DNA from: Piscirickettsiaceae bacterium NZ-RLO1
Lineage (GTDB): Bacteria > Pseudomonadota > Gammaproteobacteria > Piscirickettsiales > Piscirickettsiaceae
Direction: 5' to 3'
Assembly (NCBI GenBank): GCA_001644975.1
Contig: LVCQ01000018.1
Location: 1-33,311, forward strand
Length of the DNA: 33,311 nucleotides
Within the stretch, counting starts at the first letter, position 1, and the number at the start of each line of letters is the position of its first letter. This document shows positions 1-8,076 of the stretch, one piece after another. The notes below the pieces were generated by a model that had not been told where the DNA came from, made no database searches, and worked only from the letters and a program-made list of their open reading frames with translations. A program made the position numbers and the translations under genes.

Positions 1-40
1 TGAAAAAATATTGCTGGCTGTTATCCGTTAATTTTATTAA

Positions 41-265
41 TTACTCTTTAATTACAATTGTTTTTTCAGCATGTGTTCCAAGTGAGTTGATCCTGTCTAT
101 ACAAAGCTGTCTTGCTTGTTTGCCAAGCTTATCACAGCCAACCAGCTCTTGTTTGCGGACTTTTTCATGTGCTGCTGGAGTGTAGACTTGAAATAATAAA
201 ATAATAAAATAGGTGGCAACACAGCCGATGGAAAGGATGAGAGGTGCTTTGGCTTTTGCAAACAT
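41..265 (-). CDS. small single-pass membrane protein, hypothetical
   Basis: A 74-residue protein of no family I recognise. Residues about 8-28 are a clear hydrophobic segment following two N-terminal lysines, so it should be an inner-membrane protein with a short cytoplasmic N-terminus. The rest is a charged periplasmic tail with two cysteines (in VGCDK and QLCID) that could form a disulfide. Upstream of the ATG there is only a weak purine stretch (ACAGGTAA, about 9 nt away). The hydrophobic-then-charged pattern and the lack of any competing frame favour a real gene, but its shortness leaves doubt. Confidence 0.5.
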   Translation of the reverse strand: MFAKAKAPLILSIGCVATYFIILLFQVYTPAAHEKVRKQELVGCDKLGKQARQLCIDRINSLGTHAEKTIVIKE

Positions 266-631
266 AAATTCGAGTTACCTGTCTTGCTTCCTGATTTTTA
301 ACGCTACTTTCTCATAGTTGTTTGATACTGTATAGGTGAGATTTATATTTTTCAGTGATAAATAAAGAAAAAAGTCTTTATTTCTAAGTGGTGTATTGAT
401 TTAGCTGCATCGGATTTATTTTATTTGGCATTAGAGGATAAATATTAGCGGTGATATTTATGCTGTTTTCTTTAAATGTTTCATATGAGTTTGCAGTAGT
501 AAAATATAATTTTTGTGATGAAATATTTAATAATTGATAATGAGTGATTTTTTTTATTGAGTTGGTTAATAATACCTAGGCTGCGATAATTAGGTTTAGA
601 TAAAGTATATTTACTTTATCACTACATAAGT
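266..631. other. intergenic, AT-rich, no gene seen
   Basis: No open frame of coding character. It holds an AT-only hairpin (8-bp stem at 360-367 and 376-383) and, at its right end, the palindromes described separately after the DUF3750 gene. Confidence 0.5.
599..620 (-). terminator. perfect 9-bp palindrome just after the DUF3750 gene, possible terminator
   Basis: GATAAAGTA (599-607) and its exact complement TACTTTATC (612-620) flank a 4-nt loop. A second hairpin, CATAAG/CTTATG (625-640), overlaps the stop codon of the leftward gene. The position directly after that gene suggests transcript-end structure. The stem is AT-rich and no T-run follows on the minus strand, so a rho-independent terminator is not proven. 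Confidence 0.35.
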
Positions 632-1393
632 TTACTTATGATTGTTTGGTTTGGGCAATTGTCCTAAGCCAGGCAGGATCACTCCCCACGGTTGCCAAGA
701 TAGCCCTAAAGTTAAGCCAAATAAATTAAGTTGCACCCCTTGGCGGTTTGATATGGTTAAGCCTAAAATCCCCCATAGAGAAAGACGATAGCCGCTTTTA
801 TCTGACAGTCTGGTTATTATTTTTTTTAGTGGTACATAGTCTTTGCCTAGTGCATTAGCGGGCATGATTGCTCCAAATTCAGGTGCTTGGTCTAATATAT
901 AAGCAATAAAAGTATTACTATTTGGTCCAGGCCATGCTTGATAAATGTGTGCATATGGATAACTTTTCGCTGCTTTAGCGATCTTTGGAATTAATATCTC
1001 TGCTTTTTTTCCTGTCAATGTTTTAACAATGACAGGGCTGTGCCCAAACCACATACGATCAGGCGCACCTGATGAAATATCAACAATAGGACGATTGTGA
1101 TACACATTCCAACCAATCACTTGATAGTTTGTATAATGAGTCGCACCATAAGGTTTTACAGCGATCCAGGTATGCACGGCAAACAAGCCACGCCAACTAA
1201 ATGCACGAGCTTTATATAGTTGCACAACGGCTTCCTTAAGCTGACTGGCTATAGGGGCAATGCCGATAGAACGGCGATCAGCCGTTTGCCAGTTTTGGCC
1301 GAACTGTACTTGACCTGTTACTGCGAGCCAGATTGGCCCGATTAAAAGGGTGATAAGAATGATCAGAATTATAAAAAATGTCTTCAAAAGCAT
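632..1393 (-). CDS. DUF3750 family protein
   Basis: A 253-residue protein with an N-terminal hydrophobic segment (residues about 3-25) that is an uncleaved anchor or signal sequence. The body matches the DUF3750 family of proteobacterial exported proteins as I know it: a WIAVKPYGA block, a region around DRMWFGHSP, and the signature WPGPNSNTF followed by a FGAIMPANALGKDY segment near the middle. The C-terminal third is rich in short beta-type stretches (GLTISNRQGVQLNLFGLTLG). Length is normal for the family. The biochemical role is not established. It is transcribed alone, divergently from gpmI, and followed by palindromes. Confidence 0.8.
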   Translation of the reverse strand: MLLKTFFIILIILITLLIGPIWLAVTGQVQFGQNWQTADRRSIGIAPIASQLKEAVVQLYKARAFSWRGLFAVHTWIAVKPYGATHYTNYQVIGWNVYHNRPIVDISSGAPDRMWFGHSPVIVKTLTGKKAEILIPKIAKAAKSYPYAHIYQAWPGPNSNTFIAYILDQAPEFGAIMPANALGKDYVPLKKIITRLSDKSGYRLSLWGILGLTISNRQGVQLNLFGLTLGLSWQPWGVILPGLGQLPKPNNHK

Positions 1394-1696
1394 AAACTAC
1401 CCTTTCATTTACTTAGATTGCAGTTAGCTTATCAAGAAACTTAAAGACACAGCAATATACTCGTCTTTTACTAAGTGCATTGATTTCATTAACACGGAGT
1501 TTGATATAAGAGAGCATGAAAGGCCAAGCTTCTATTATATTGATCGGGGTTATTTAATAGATATGTGCTTAAACCTAGGACTCTGCTGGGGTGAAAGTAA
1601 CATGTTAAAATTCAGTGCCTGAACTTTATAGATTTTATGAGTTTTTATGTATCATAACGTAACTGTATTTTAAAGTATTAAAAAGAGGGTGTTGTC
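1394..1696. promoter_or_regulatory. divergent intergenic region upstream of gpmI, weak promoter candidate
   Basis: This gap separates the leftward DUF3750 gene from gpmI and must carry both promoters. A possible rightward sigma70-like pair is TTGATT at 1480-1485 and GATATA at 1503-1508 with 17 nt between them. The match is mediocre. Nothing else was recognised. Confidence 0.25.
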
Positions 1697-3223
1697 GTGA
1701 AAGAAACTGTAGTTTTACTTGTACTTGATGGGTGGGGCCATTCTACTGATACCAATAGCAATGCGATTTTGAATGCGAATACGCCTGTTTGGGACCACTT
1801 AACCGCTAGGTATCCGATGACGTTAATCTCCGCATCTGGCACAGATGTAGGCTTACCGGCAGGTCAGATGGGTAACTCTGAAGTCGGTCATTTGAATTTA
1901 GGCGCGGGTCGTGTTGTTTATCAAGACTTATTGCGTATAGGCCGTGATATTGAAAGTGGTGCTTTTTTTGATAATACAACACTGACAGCGGCCGTCGATA
2001 CGGCGGTGAATCAAGGTGCGGCTGTGCACATCATGGGGCTGTTATCGCCCGGCGGTGTGCACTCTCATGAAGACCATATTGAGGCGATGATTGATTTAGC
2101 GGTGCAACGCGGTGCAGAAAAGATTTATTTACATGCCTTTTTAGATGGCCGCGATACCGCACCAAAGAGTGCTGAGAGCTCACTGGCTCACTTTGAAGCA
2201 AAGCTCGCCAAGAGTGGTAAAGGTAGGATAGTGAGTATTATTGGCCGTTATTATGCCATGGACAGAGATCAGCGCTGGGAGCGTATAGAAGCGGCTTATC
2301 AGCTGATTACAGAGGGTAAAGCAGAGTATCAGGCTAAAAGTGCGGTTGACGCTTTGCAGGCAGCTTATGCACGGGGAGAGCGTGATGAGTTTGTGCAAGC
2401 GACATGTCTCGGTGAGGCCGTGGCCTTAAATGATAATGATGCCTTGATCTTTATGAACTTTAGAGCTGATCGTGCACGCCAACTTTCACAGGTGTTCAGT
2501 GATGAGCGCTTTACTGGGTTTACTCGTGTAGCGCATCCGCGTCTTTCGACCTTTGTTAATTTAACTGAATATGCAACGAGTATTAATGCACAGGTAGCCT
2601 ATCCCTCATTGGCACTTAACAATGTGTTAGGTGAGGTGTTGGCAAAAGCGGGTAAAAAGCAATTGCGTATTGCTGAAACAGAAAAATATGCACATGTAAC
2701 GTTCTTTTTTAATGGTGGTATCGAAGAGGTGTTTACCGGTGAGGAGCGTGTGCTGATTGCCTCACCGAAGGTGGCAACCTATGATTTACAACCACAAATG
2801 AGTGCACAGGAGCTAACGGATAAGCTGGTCGCGGCAATTACGAGTCAAGACTTTGATGCGATTATTTGTAATTATGCTAATGCGGATATGGTCGGTCACA
2901 CAGGGGATTATGCGGCTGCGGTACAGGCGATTGAAGCACTGGATCGCTGCCTTAGTCAGGTTGTTGCAGCTGGGCAGCGGGTGGCTGCGGATCTCTTGAT
3001 TACCGCCGATCATGGTAATGCTGAGTTGATGGAAAACCCTCAAACTGGCCAGCCTCATACGGCTCATACAAGTAATTTAGTGCCGCTTGTGTATATAGGC
3101 AAAGATGCTACCCTAACTAAAGAAGGTGGTACTTTATCTGATATTGCGCCGACAATATTACAGCTGTTAGGTCTGAGTGTTCCAGCTGAGATGACCGGCC
3201 AGTCTTTGGTGCATTTGCAATAA
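1697..3223 (+). CDS. gpmI: 2,3-bisphosphoglycerate-independent phosphoglycerate mutase
   Basis: Interconverts 3- and 2-phosphoglycerate in glycolysis and gluconeogenesis in the cytoplasm, using manganese ions and a phosphoserine intermediate. At 508 residues it has the normal length. Metal-binding Asp11 lies in LVLDGWG, and the nucleophile Ser61 lies in [15 protein letters not shown]. The substrate-binding RYYAMDRD block is near residue 184 and the metal motif ITADHGNAE near 434. The alkaline-phosphatase-like halves flank the phosphotransferase insert. The start is GTG, with AGAGGG (1684-1689) 7 nt upstream. It is the first gene of a rightward run with envC and ctpA, an order known in other gammaproteobacteria. 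Confidence 0.97.
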   Translation: MKETVVLLVLDGWGHSTDTNSNAILNANTPVWDHLTARYPMTLISASGTDVGLPAGQMGNSEVGHLNLGAGRVVYQDLLRIGRDIESGAFFDNTTLTAAVDTAVNQGAAVHIMGLLSPGGVHSHEDHIEAMIDLAVQRGAEKIYLHAFLDGRDTAPKSAESSLAHFEAKLAKSGKGRIVSIIGRYYAMDRDQRWERIEAAYQLITEGKAEYQAKSAVDALQAAYARGERDEFVQATCLGEAVALNDNDALIFMNFRADRARQLSQVFSDERFTGFTRVAHPRLSTFVNLTEYATSINAQVAYPSLALNNVLGEVLAKAGKKQLRIAETEKYAHVTFFFNGGIEEVFTGEERVLIASPKVATYDLQPQMSAQELTDKLVAAITSQDFDAIICNYANADMVGHTGDYAAAVQAIEALDRCLSQVVAAGQRVAADLLITADHGNAELMENPQTGQPHTAHTSNLVPLVYIGKDATLTKEGGTLSDIAPTILQLLGLSVPAEMTGQSLVHLQ

Positions 3224-3292
3224 GCAATATAAGTAAGTAAAGATAAAGATATAAGGTAAAGATGGGCCACTGAATAGAGGTGGCCTATTGAT

Positions 3293-4435
3293 ATGCAGCG
3301 ATCGATTCTAATTTTTTTTCTTATTATCTGCGTTTTTTTATTTTTTGTTAGTTTTATAAAAATAATCAATGCAGCAGATGGTCGTTTAGTAAAAGTACGT
3401 AAAAAAATTGCAGTACTTGACCAGAGTTTAAGCTTAGACAAGCTAAAGCGTGCAGATATAGAAAAAAGAATTTTCGTGATTGAGAATAATATTAAACAGG
3501 CTAATTTATTGATTATTAATAATCAAAATTATATCAATGATAAAAAGATAAAATTAATTAATCTAAAAGAAAAACAACAGCAGCTAAAGAAAAGTTTGTT
3601 TAAGCAGCGTCAGGAAATTAACCGATATATTAAAACCATTTTTTTGATGGGTCGAGAGCCTTATTTAAAATTTCTTTTTAGCCAGCAAGATCCAAAACTC
3701 TTTGGTAGAATGCAGCACTATTTTCAATATGTTATGAAAGCAAATCTTGCACGTTTGGATCAAGCTGAGCAAACAGAGCAGGCACTTAATGAGACAAAAG
3801 CGACATTGCTTGTGAAAAAAAAACAGTTAGAGAGTTTAATAAAACAGCAAGAAATTGATTTAAAAAATTTTTCTAATGATAAGCAGTTGAAAGATCAATT
3901 AGTTGCTATTATTTCAACCTCTATTGATGAAAAAAATAAGCAACTGGTTGATTTGTACAAGAATGAAAAGCGCTTATTAGCATTGATAGAGCAATTAGAT
4001 CAAGAAAGTTTAAAATTTGTCCAAAGCCAAGTAAAGTCATTTAGTCTCATGAAAAAACAGCTGCTTTGCCCTTTTAATTATATTAATTATGATAAAGCGA
4101 TTAAGCACTTAGTTATGCCAAGAAAAAACAAGCCTGTATTTATTCCAATCAAGCAAGGAAGTCAAGTGCAGGCGGCATATTATGGCCAAGTTGTTTTTGC
4201 GAATCAGTTAAAAGGCTATGGTCAACTAGTTATTATTGATCATGCTGAAGGTTATATGAGTTTATATGGTTATAATCAGAAATTATTGGTAAGCAAGGGG
4301 CAATGGATCTCTGCTGGGGACCTGATTGCATTGTCTGGGCAGGGCAGTGAGGGCATTGGTATGTATTTTGAGTTACGCCATAATAATCAAGTTGTTAGTT
4401 TAAAAGATTGGTGCCAGAAAATAAACTTGGCATAA
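3293..4435 (+). CDS. envC: EnvC-type murein hydrolase activator (degenerate LytM/M23 domain)
   Basis: A 380-residue exported protein. Residues 1-27 form a signal peptide (hydrophobic core, likely cleavage after INA). Residues about 30-250 are a long, lysine- and glutamine-rich coiled coil with the RYIKTIFLMGREPYLKFLF element typical of EnvC. Residues about 285-375 form the LytM domain (YGQVVFANQLKGYGQLVIIDH ... GMYFELRH). In EnvC homologs this domain does not cut peptidoglycan but activates amidases at the division site under FtsEX control. Here the usual LYGH is LYGY, and the zinc ligands of true M23 peptidases are not all present, which agrees with an activator. It sits 69 nt after gpmI and 39 nt before ctpA. 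AGAGG lies 12 nt before the ATG, a rather long spacing. Confidence 0.88.
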   Translation: MQRSILIFFLIICVFLFFVSFIKIINAADGRLVKVRKKIAVLDQSLSLDKLKRADIEKRIFVIENNIKQANLLIINNQNYINDKKIKLINLKEKQQQLKKSLFKQRQEINRYIKTIFLMGREPYLKFLFSQQDPKLFGRMQHYFQYVMKANLARLDQAEQTEQALNETKATLLVKKKQLESLIKQQEIDLKNFSNDKQLKDQLVAIISTSIDEKNKQLVDLYKNEKRLLALIEQLDQESLKFVQSQVKSFSLMKKQLLCPFNYINYDKAIKHLVMPRKNKPVFIPIKQGSQVQAAYYGQVVFANQLKGYGQLVIIDHAEGYMSLYGYNQKLLVSKGQWISAGDLIALSGQGSEGIGMYFELRHNNQVVSLKDWCQKINLA

Positions 4436-4474
4436 AAATAGCTTATATCCTTTTACAAAAATAAGGGGATATAC

Positions 4475-5782
4475 ATGAAGCGTTTATTAAAGTACTCGAT
4501 TTGCTGCCTGGTGCCATCATTATTAATGATATTATCTGTAAGTGCATCTGCTCAGCAACAGCAACCTTTGCCCGTTGAGGACTTGCAGCGGTTTGTACGT
4601 TCATTGGACATGGTTAAGCGTTACTATGTACAAGAAATTAATGATAAAAAAGTCTTTGAGAATGCAATTCGTGGTATGTTATCCGGTTTAGATCCCCATT
4701 CGGCTTATTTAGATAAAAGAGATTATCAAGACCTACAAGTGAGCACATCAGGGAAGTTTGGAGGGTTAGGCATCGAGGTGACCATGGACCGAGATGTCGT
4801 TAAAGTCATCTCGCCGATTGATGATACCCCGGCTTATCAGGCAGGGATACAGTCTGGTGATTTGATTATTAAAATTGATGAAACGCCGGTGCGCGGATTA
4901 AAACTACGTGATGCTGTTGATAAAATGCGTGGCGATATTGGTGAAAAGGTGACTTTAACATTATTGCGCAAAGGTGAAAAAAAGCCACTATTAATTGATA
5001 TCATTCGTGATCGTATTGTTGTACGGAGTGTTAAATCTAAAATTTATGATGAGAGTTATGGCTATATTCGTGTTAGTCAATTTCAAGAAAAAACGGGTCG
5101 TGACTTAATCAAAGTGATTAGATCAATGAAAAAAAGCTCTAAGGGAAAAATTAAGGGCCTGGTCTTAGATTTACGTAATAATCCAGGCGGCTTATTAAAT
5201 GCAGCAGTTGATGTTGCTGAAGTTTTTTTGGATAAAAGTGACTTAAAAAAGAATAAAAAAATCGTTTATGCAAAAGGTCGTTTCCCTGGTTCATCGATTG
5301 AAGAGGTTGTGCAAGATAGTGACTTGACTGGTGGTGTACCTATTGTAGTTTTAGTTAATGGTGGGTCTGCTTCGGCTTCTGAAATTGTTGCTGGCGCGTT
5401 GCAAGATCACCATCGTGCGGTTGTTATGGGGACAAAAACCTTTGGCAAAGGATCGGTACAAACAATTTTACCCTTGCCAGATAAGACGGCTTTAAAAATG
5501 ACGACAGCGCTTTATTATACTCCGAAGGGACGCTCTATTCAGGCCAAGGGAATTGAGCCGGACATTAAAGTTGAAAGGTTAAAAATAAAAATTGATGAAG
5601 AAAAGGATATTTCGACTATTTCAGAAGCCGACTTAGATAAACATTTAGCGGCAGTATCACCGGCAAAGAAAAATAAAACAAAAAACTCATCAGATCAATT
5701 AGTAGAAAAAGATTATCAACTTTATTCTGCAATTAATTTACTGAAGGGGATGACAGTTGTTAATCCTAAAAAGTATATGTAA
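4475..5782 (+). CDS. ctpA: C-terminal processing peptidase, S41 family (CtpA/Prc)
   Basis: A periplasmic serine protease that trims or degrades envelope proteins, including peptidoglycan hydrolases in some species. Residues 1-26 are a signal peptide (cleavage after SASA). A PDZ domain spans about residues 85-165 (FGGLGIEV ... VISPIDDTPAYQAGIQSGD). The S41 catalytic domain follows. The nucleophile is Ser300 in GGSASASEI and the general base is Lys325 in TKTFGKGSVQ. Their 25-residue spacing equals that of E. coli Tsp, and Gln329 completes the triad seen in CtpB-type enzymes. At 435 residues it is of CtpA size, much shorter than E. coli Prc. It follows envC closely and overlaps the next gene by 26 nt, so the three are likely co-transcribed. 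Confidence 0.95.
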   Translation: MKRLLKYSICCLVPSLLMILSVSASAQQQQPLPVEDLQRFVRSLDMVKRYYVQEINDKKVFENAIRGMLSGLDPHSAYLDKRDYQDLQVSTSGKFGGLGIEVTMDRDVVKVISPIDDTPAYQAGIQSGDLIIKIDETPVRGLKLRDAVDKMRGDIGEKVTLTLLRKGEKKPLLIDIIRDRIVVRSVKSKIYDESYGYIRVSQFQEKTGRDLIKVIRSMKKSSKGKIKGLVLDLRNNPGGLLNAAVDVAEVFLDKSDLKKNKKIVYAKGRFPGSSIEEVVQDSDLTGGVPIVVLVNGGSASASEIVAGALQDHHRAVVMGTKTFGKGSVQTILPLPDKTALKMTTALYYTPKGRSIQAKGIEPDIKVERLKIKIDEEKDISTISEADLDKHLAAVSPAKKNKTKNSSDQLVEKDYQLYSAINLLKGMTVVNPKKYM

Positions 5783-6920
5783 AAAATATACATATAAATT
5801 ATTATTTATATCAGCATTATTAATAACGAGTGATTCTTTGTATTTGTATGCTGATCAAGCAAAAATAAATACAATAAATATAGAAGATAAAATTGGACAG
5901 CTTTTTATTATTGGTTTTGACGGTTTAGAAGTTAGAGATGACTCTGGTATTATTAAATTAATTGATAAATTTAATATTTCTGGGGTGTATCTGGCTGATA
6001 TAGACCATGAGGGCTATGCGCGTAATATTAGTGGACCTGAGCAGCTGAGTCAATTAGTACTGTCTTTACAAAACCATGTGAAAAATAAAAACAAGCAAAA
6101 ATTATTTATTGCGGTTGAACAAGAAGGTGGTGCAATGAATAGCTTGCATAAACTATCAGGATTTAATATTGGAAAAAATTTAAGTCAACAAAAACTAGGT
6201 TTCAAAGAAGATTCTAGCGTAATTTATCGACAAGCCTTGCATCAAGGGAAAGAGCTAAGCCGTTATGGTATTAATATTAATTTTGCACCCGTATTGGCAT
6301 TGAGCATAAATCGTGATAGTCCAGTAATTGCTCGCTACGAACGCTCTTATAATTTTTATGCCAATTTAGTAGCAAAAGATGCAGCTGCTGCGGTAAAAGG
6401 CTACCAAGAAGCCAATATTAATTGCACTTTTAAGCATTTTCCAGGTCTTGGCAGTGCTGAATATACGCCAGGAGTCAATATACCGGATATTTCTCGAACC
6501 TGGAGTGATAAAGAATTAATGCCGTATAAATTATTAATTAATTCAGGACAATTCTGTCCGTTGGTGATGGTCTCGCATGTGATTAATAGAAAATTAGATG
6601 CGAGTGGCGTGCCAGCTAGTTTATCTAAGAAAACGATTAAGATACTGCGTGATCGGTTAAAGTTTAGAGGCGCGATTATTTCTGCTGATATGACACGGCG
6701 TGATATTCTATTGTATGCCAAGGGAGGGGAGGCGGCTGCACGGGCATTGCTCGCTGGCAATAATTTATTGCTTTATATTGGCCATCCCCCTAAACAGTTG
6801 TTAACGCTTATTCCTGAGGTGATTTATTATTTAGCTGCTGAAACTAAAAATAATCCTGCACTACTGACTGCGATCAATAATTCTTATCTGCGTATACAAC
6901 GTATGAAAGAAGCTTTATGA
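5757..6920 (+). CDS. exported GH3-fold protein lacking NagZ catalytic residues, probable pseudoenzyme
   Basis: A 387-residue glycoside hydrolase family 3 N-terminal-domain protein, related to beta-N-acetylhexosaminidases such as NagZ. Start is TTG at 5757, preceded at 6 nt by AAGGGGA inside the end of ctpA. This implies translational coupling, and residues 1-33 form a plausible signal peptide. The fold signature is clear: IGQLFIIGFDG, EQEGGAMNSL, NINFAPVLAL, KHFPG (226-230) and a GAIISADM strand. The NagZ motif KHFPGHGxTxxDSHxxxP reads KHFPG-L-G-S-A-x-x-T-P-G-x-x-x-P here, so the Asp-Ser-His acid/base triplet is gone. The nucleophile position (first Asp of SDDLxM) is Ala310. Both catalytic functions appear lost while the fold remains. 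A peptidoglycan-binding or regulatory role beside EnvC and CtpA is my inference. Confidence 0.8.
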   Translation: MLILKSICKKYTYKLLFISALLITSDSLYLYADQAKINTINIEDKIGQLFIIGFDGLEVRDDSGIIKLIDKFNISGVYLADIDHEGYARNISGPEQLSQLVLSLQNHVKNKNKQKLFIAVEQEGGAMNSLHKLSGFNIGKNLSQQKLGFKEDSSVIYRQALHQGKELSRYGININFAPVLALSINRDSPVIARYERSYNFYANLVAKDAAAAVKGYQEANINCTFKHFPGLGSAEYTPGVNIPDISRTWSDKELMPYKLLINSGQFCPLVMVSHVINRKLDASGVPASLSKKTIKILRDRLKFRGAIISADMTRRDILLYAKGGEAAARALLAGNNLLLYIGHPPKQLLTLIPEVIYYLAAETKNNPALLTAINNSYLRIQRMKEAL

Positions 6921-6974
6921 CTGTAGTAAAGTGTGTAAAATAGAGACGTGGTAACCAAATAAGAGAATAATAAC

Positions 6975-7700
6975 GTGAGAGTGGTGCGTTTATACACAAC
7001 GGCAGCTTTAACTGTAAATCAAAGTTTTATCCTTGATGAAAAGTCGGCTCATCATGCAATTAATGTATTGCGTATGCAATCTGGTGATACGCTTCACTTA
7101 TTTAATGGTGATGGTCTGGAATATCAAACGGTGATTCAAGAATTATCAAAAAAAACAGTGACGGTTAATGTCACGGGTTATCAAAAAGTGCAGAATGAGT
7201 CACCTCTTAATGTACATTTAGGCCAGGTGATCTCCCGTGGTGATAAAATGGACTTTACCATTCAAAAAGCCGTTGAGCTGGGTGTGAATAAGATCACTCC
7301 GCTATTTTCTGAGCGCTGTGGCGTGCAGCTGGGGGGTAAACGTTTAGAGAAAAAGCATGAACACTGGCAGCAAGTTGCTATTAGTGCTTGTGAGCAATCT
7401 GGGCGTGTGCGTGTACCGGTTGTCCATCAGCCGACTGGCTTAAAAGAGTGGTTAAATACTGACTTAGCGGCGCAGCGCTTGATTTTGCATCCGCATTTAA
7501 GCCATTGTCTGAGTATGGATGATAGTATTGATGCATGCGCTTTATTAGTGGGCTCAGAAGGTGGCTTTAGCGAGCAAGAAGTGCTGATGGCTAGCCAACA
7601 TGGTTTTCATGGTTTAAAGTTGGGCCCACGTATTTTACGTACAGAAACAGCAGGATTAACGGCATTGGCAATACTACAAAATCGTTTTGGTGATTTATAA
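6975..7700 (+). CDS. rsmE: 16S rRNA m3U1498 methyltransferase
   Basis: Methylates N3 of U1498 of 16S rRNA in the assembled 30S subunit, using S-adenosylmethionine. The 241-residue length is normal. An N-terminal PUA-like domain (HHAINVLRMQSGDTLHLFNG) is followed by the SPOUT knot: GDKMDFTIQKAVELGV at 89-104, LVGSEGGFSEQE at 191-202, and LGPRILRTETA at 216-226, which form the cofactor pocket. Start is GTG, with a purine-rich but weak ribosome site (AAGAGAATAA). It is 54 nt after the GH3 gene. In many gammaproteobacteria rsmE is beside gshB and yqgE. Here it is isolated at the edge of the accessory island. Confidence 0.95.
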   Translation: MRVVRLYTTAALTVNQSFILDEKSAHHAINVLRMQSGDTLHLFNGDGLEYQTVIQELSKKTVTVNVTGYQKVQNESPLNVHLGQVISRGDKMDFTIQKAVELGVNKITPLFSERCGVQLGGKRLEKKHEHWQQVAISACEQSGRVRVPVVHQPTGLKEWLNTDLAAQRLILHPHLSHCLSMDDSIDACALLVGSEGGFSEQEVLMASQHGFHGLKLGPRILRTETAGLTALAILQNRFGDL

Positions 7701-8076
7701 GTTAATAGCGATAGCCATTAAAATATTAGTTAAGCGAGAGCTTTTGCCTGGAAAGCTCTTGATATAAGTCATAATTAAAGCTTGCATACGTAAATAGATG
7801 TCAGATTTTTAGGTATATTATTATTTTTCTCTCGGTATTCTAGGAAACTGTAGCATTGGCTGAGTTTTATCTTGGAGTATCCTGATTATGCCAAAACTGT
7901 CTTCGTATATTCTAAATGGTAACCATAGCTATAGTTACTTCATGATATCTTTATATTGTAATACGCTTAATTAATCATACTAAAATTATTAGGTCATTTA
8001 TATTTGTTTGATTCATGGGTAACTGACATAGCAAAAATTTTCATGAAGATTAGATTGGTAGGTATAGGGTGTTAAA
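7701..8076. other. intergenic at the left edge of the accessory island
   Basis: No gene was recognised. It contains the hairpin noted after rsmE and must hold the promoter of the 700-residue protein gene. I could not identify a convincing sigma70 pair, nor a box of the PmrA or CpxR type known upstream of some Legionella effector genes. Confidence 0.5.
7736..7760 (+). terminator. hairpin after rsmE, possible terminator
   Basis: AGAGCTTT (7737-7744) pairs exactly with AAAGCTCT (7752-7759) around a 7-nt loop, and a G-T pair extends it. It lies 36 nt past the rsmE stop. No T-run follows on the plus strand, so termination is only a suggestion. Confidence 0.35.

Noticed and set aside
3293-4435. 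Active M23 endopeptidase
   Set aside because: The LYGH ligand motif is LYGY and the coiled-coil layout is that of EnvC, so activation of amidases is the better reading.
7900-8076. PmrA-type or CpxR-type effector promoter upstream of the 700-residue protein gene
   Set aside because: CTTAATTAAT occurs, but the required second half-site at the right spacing is missing.
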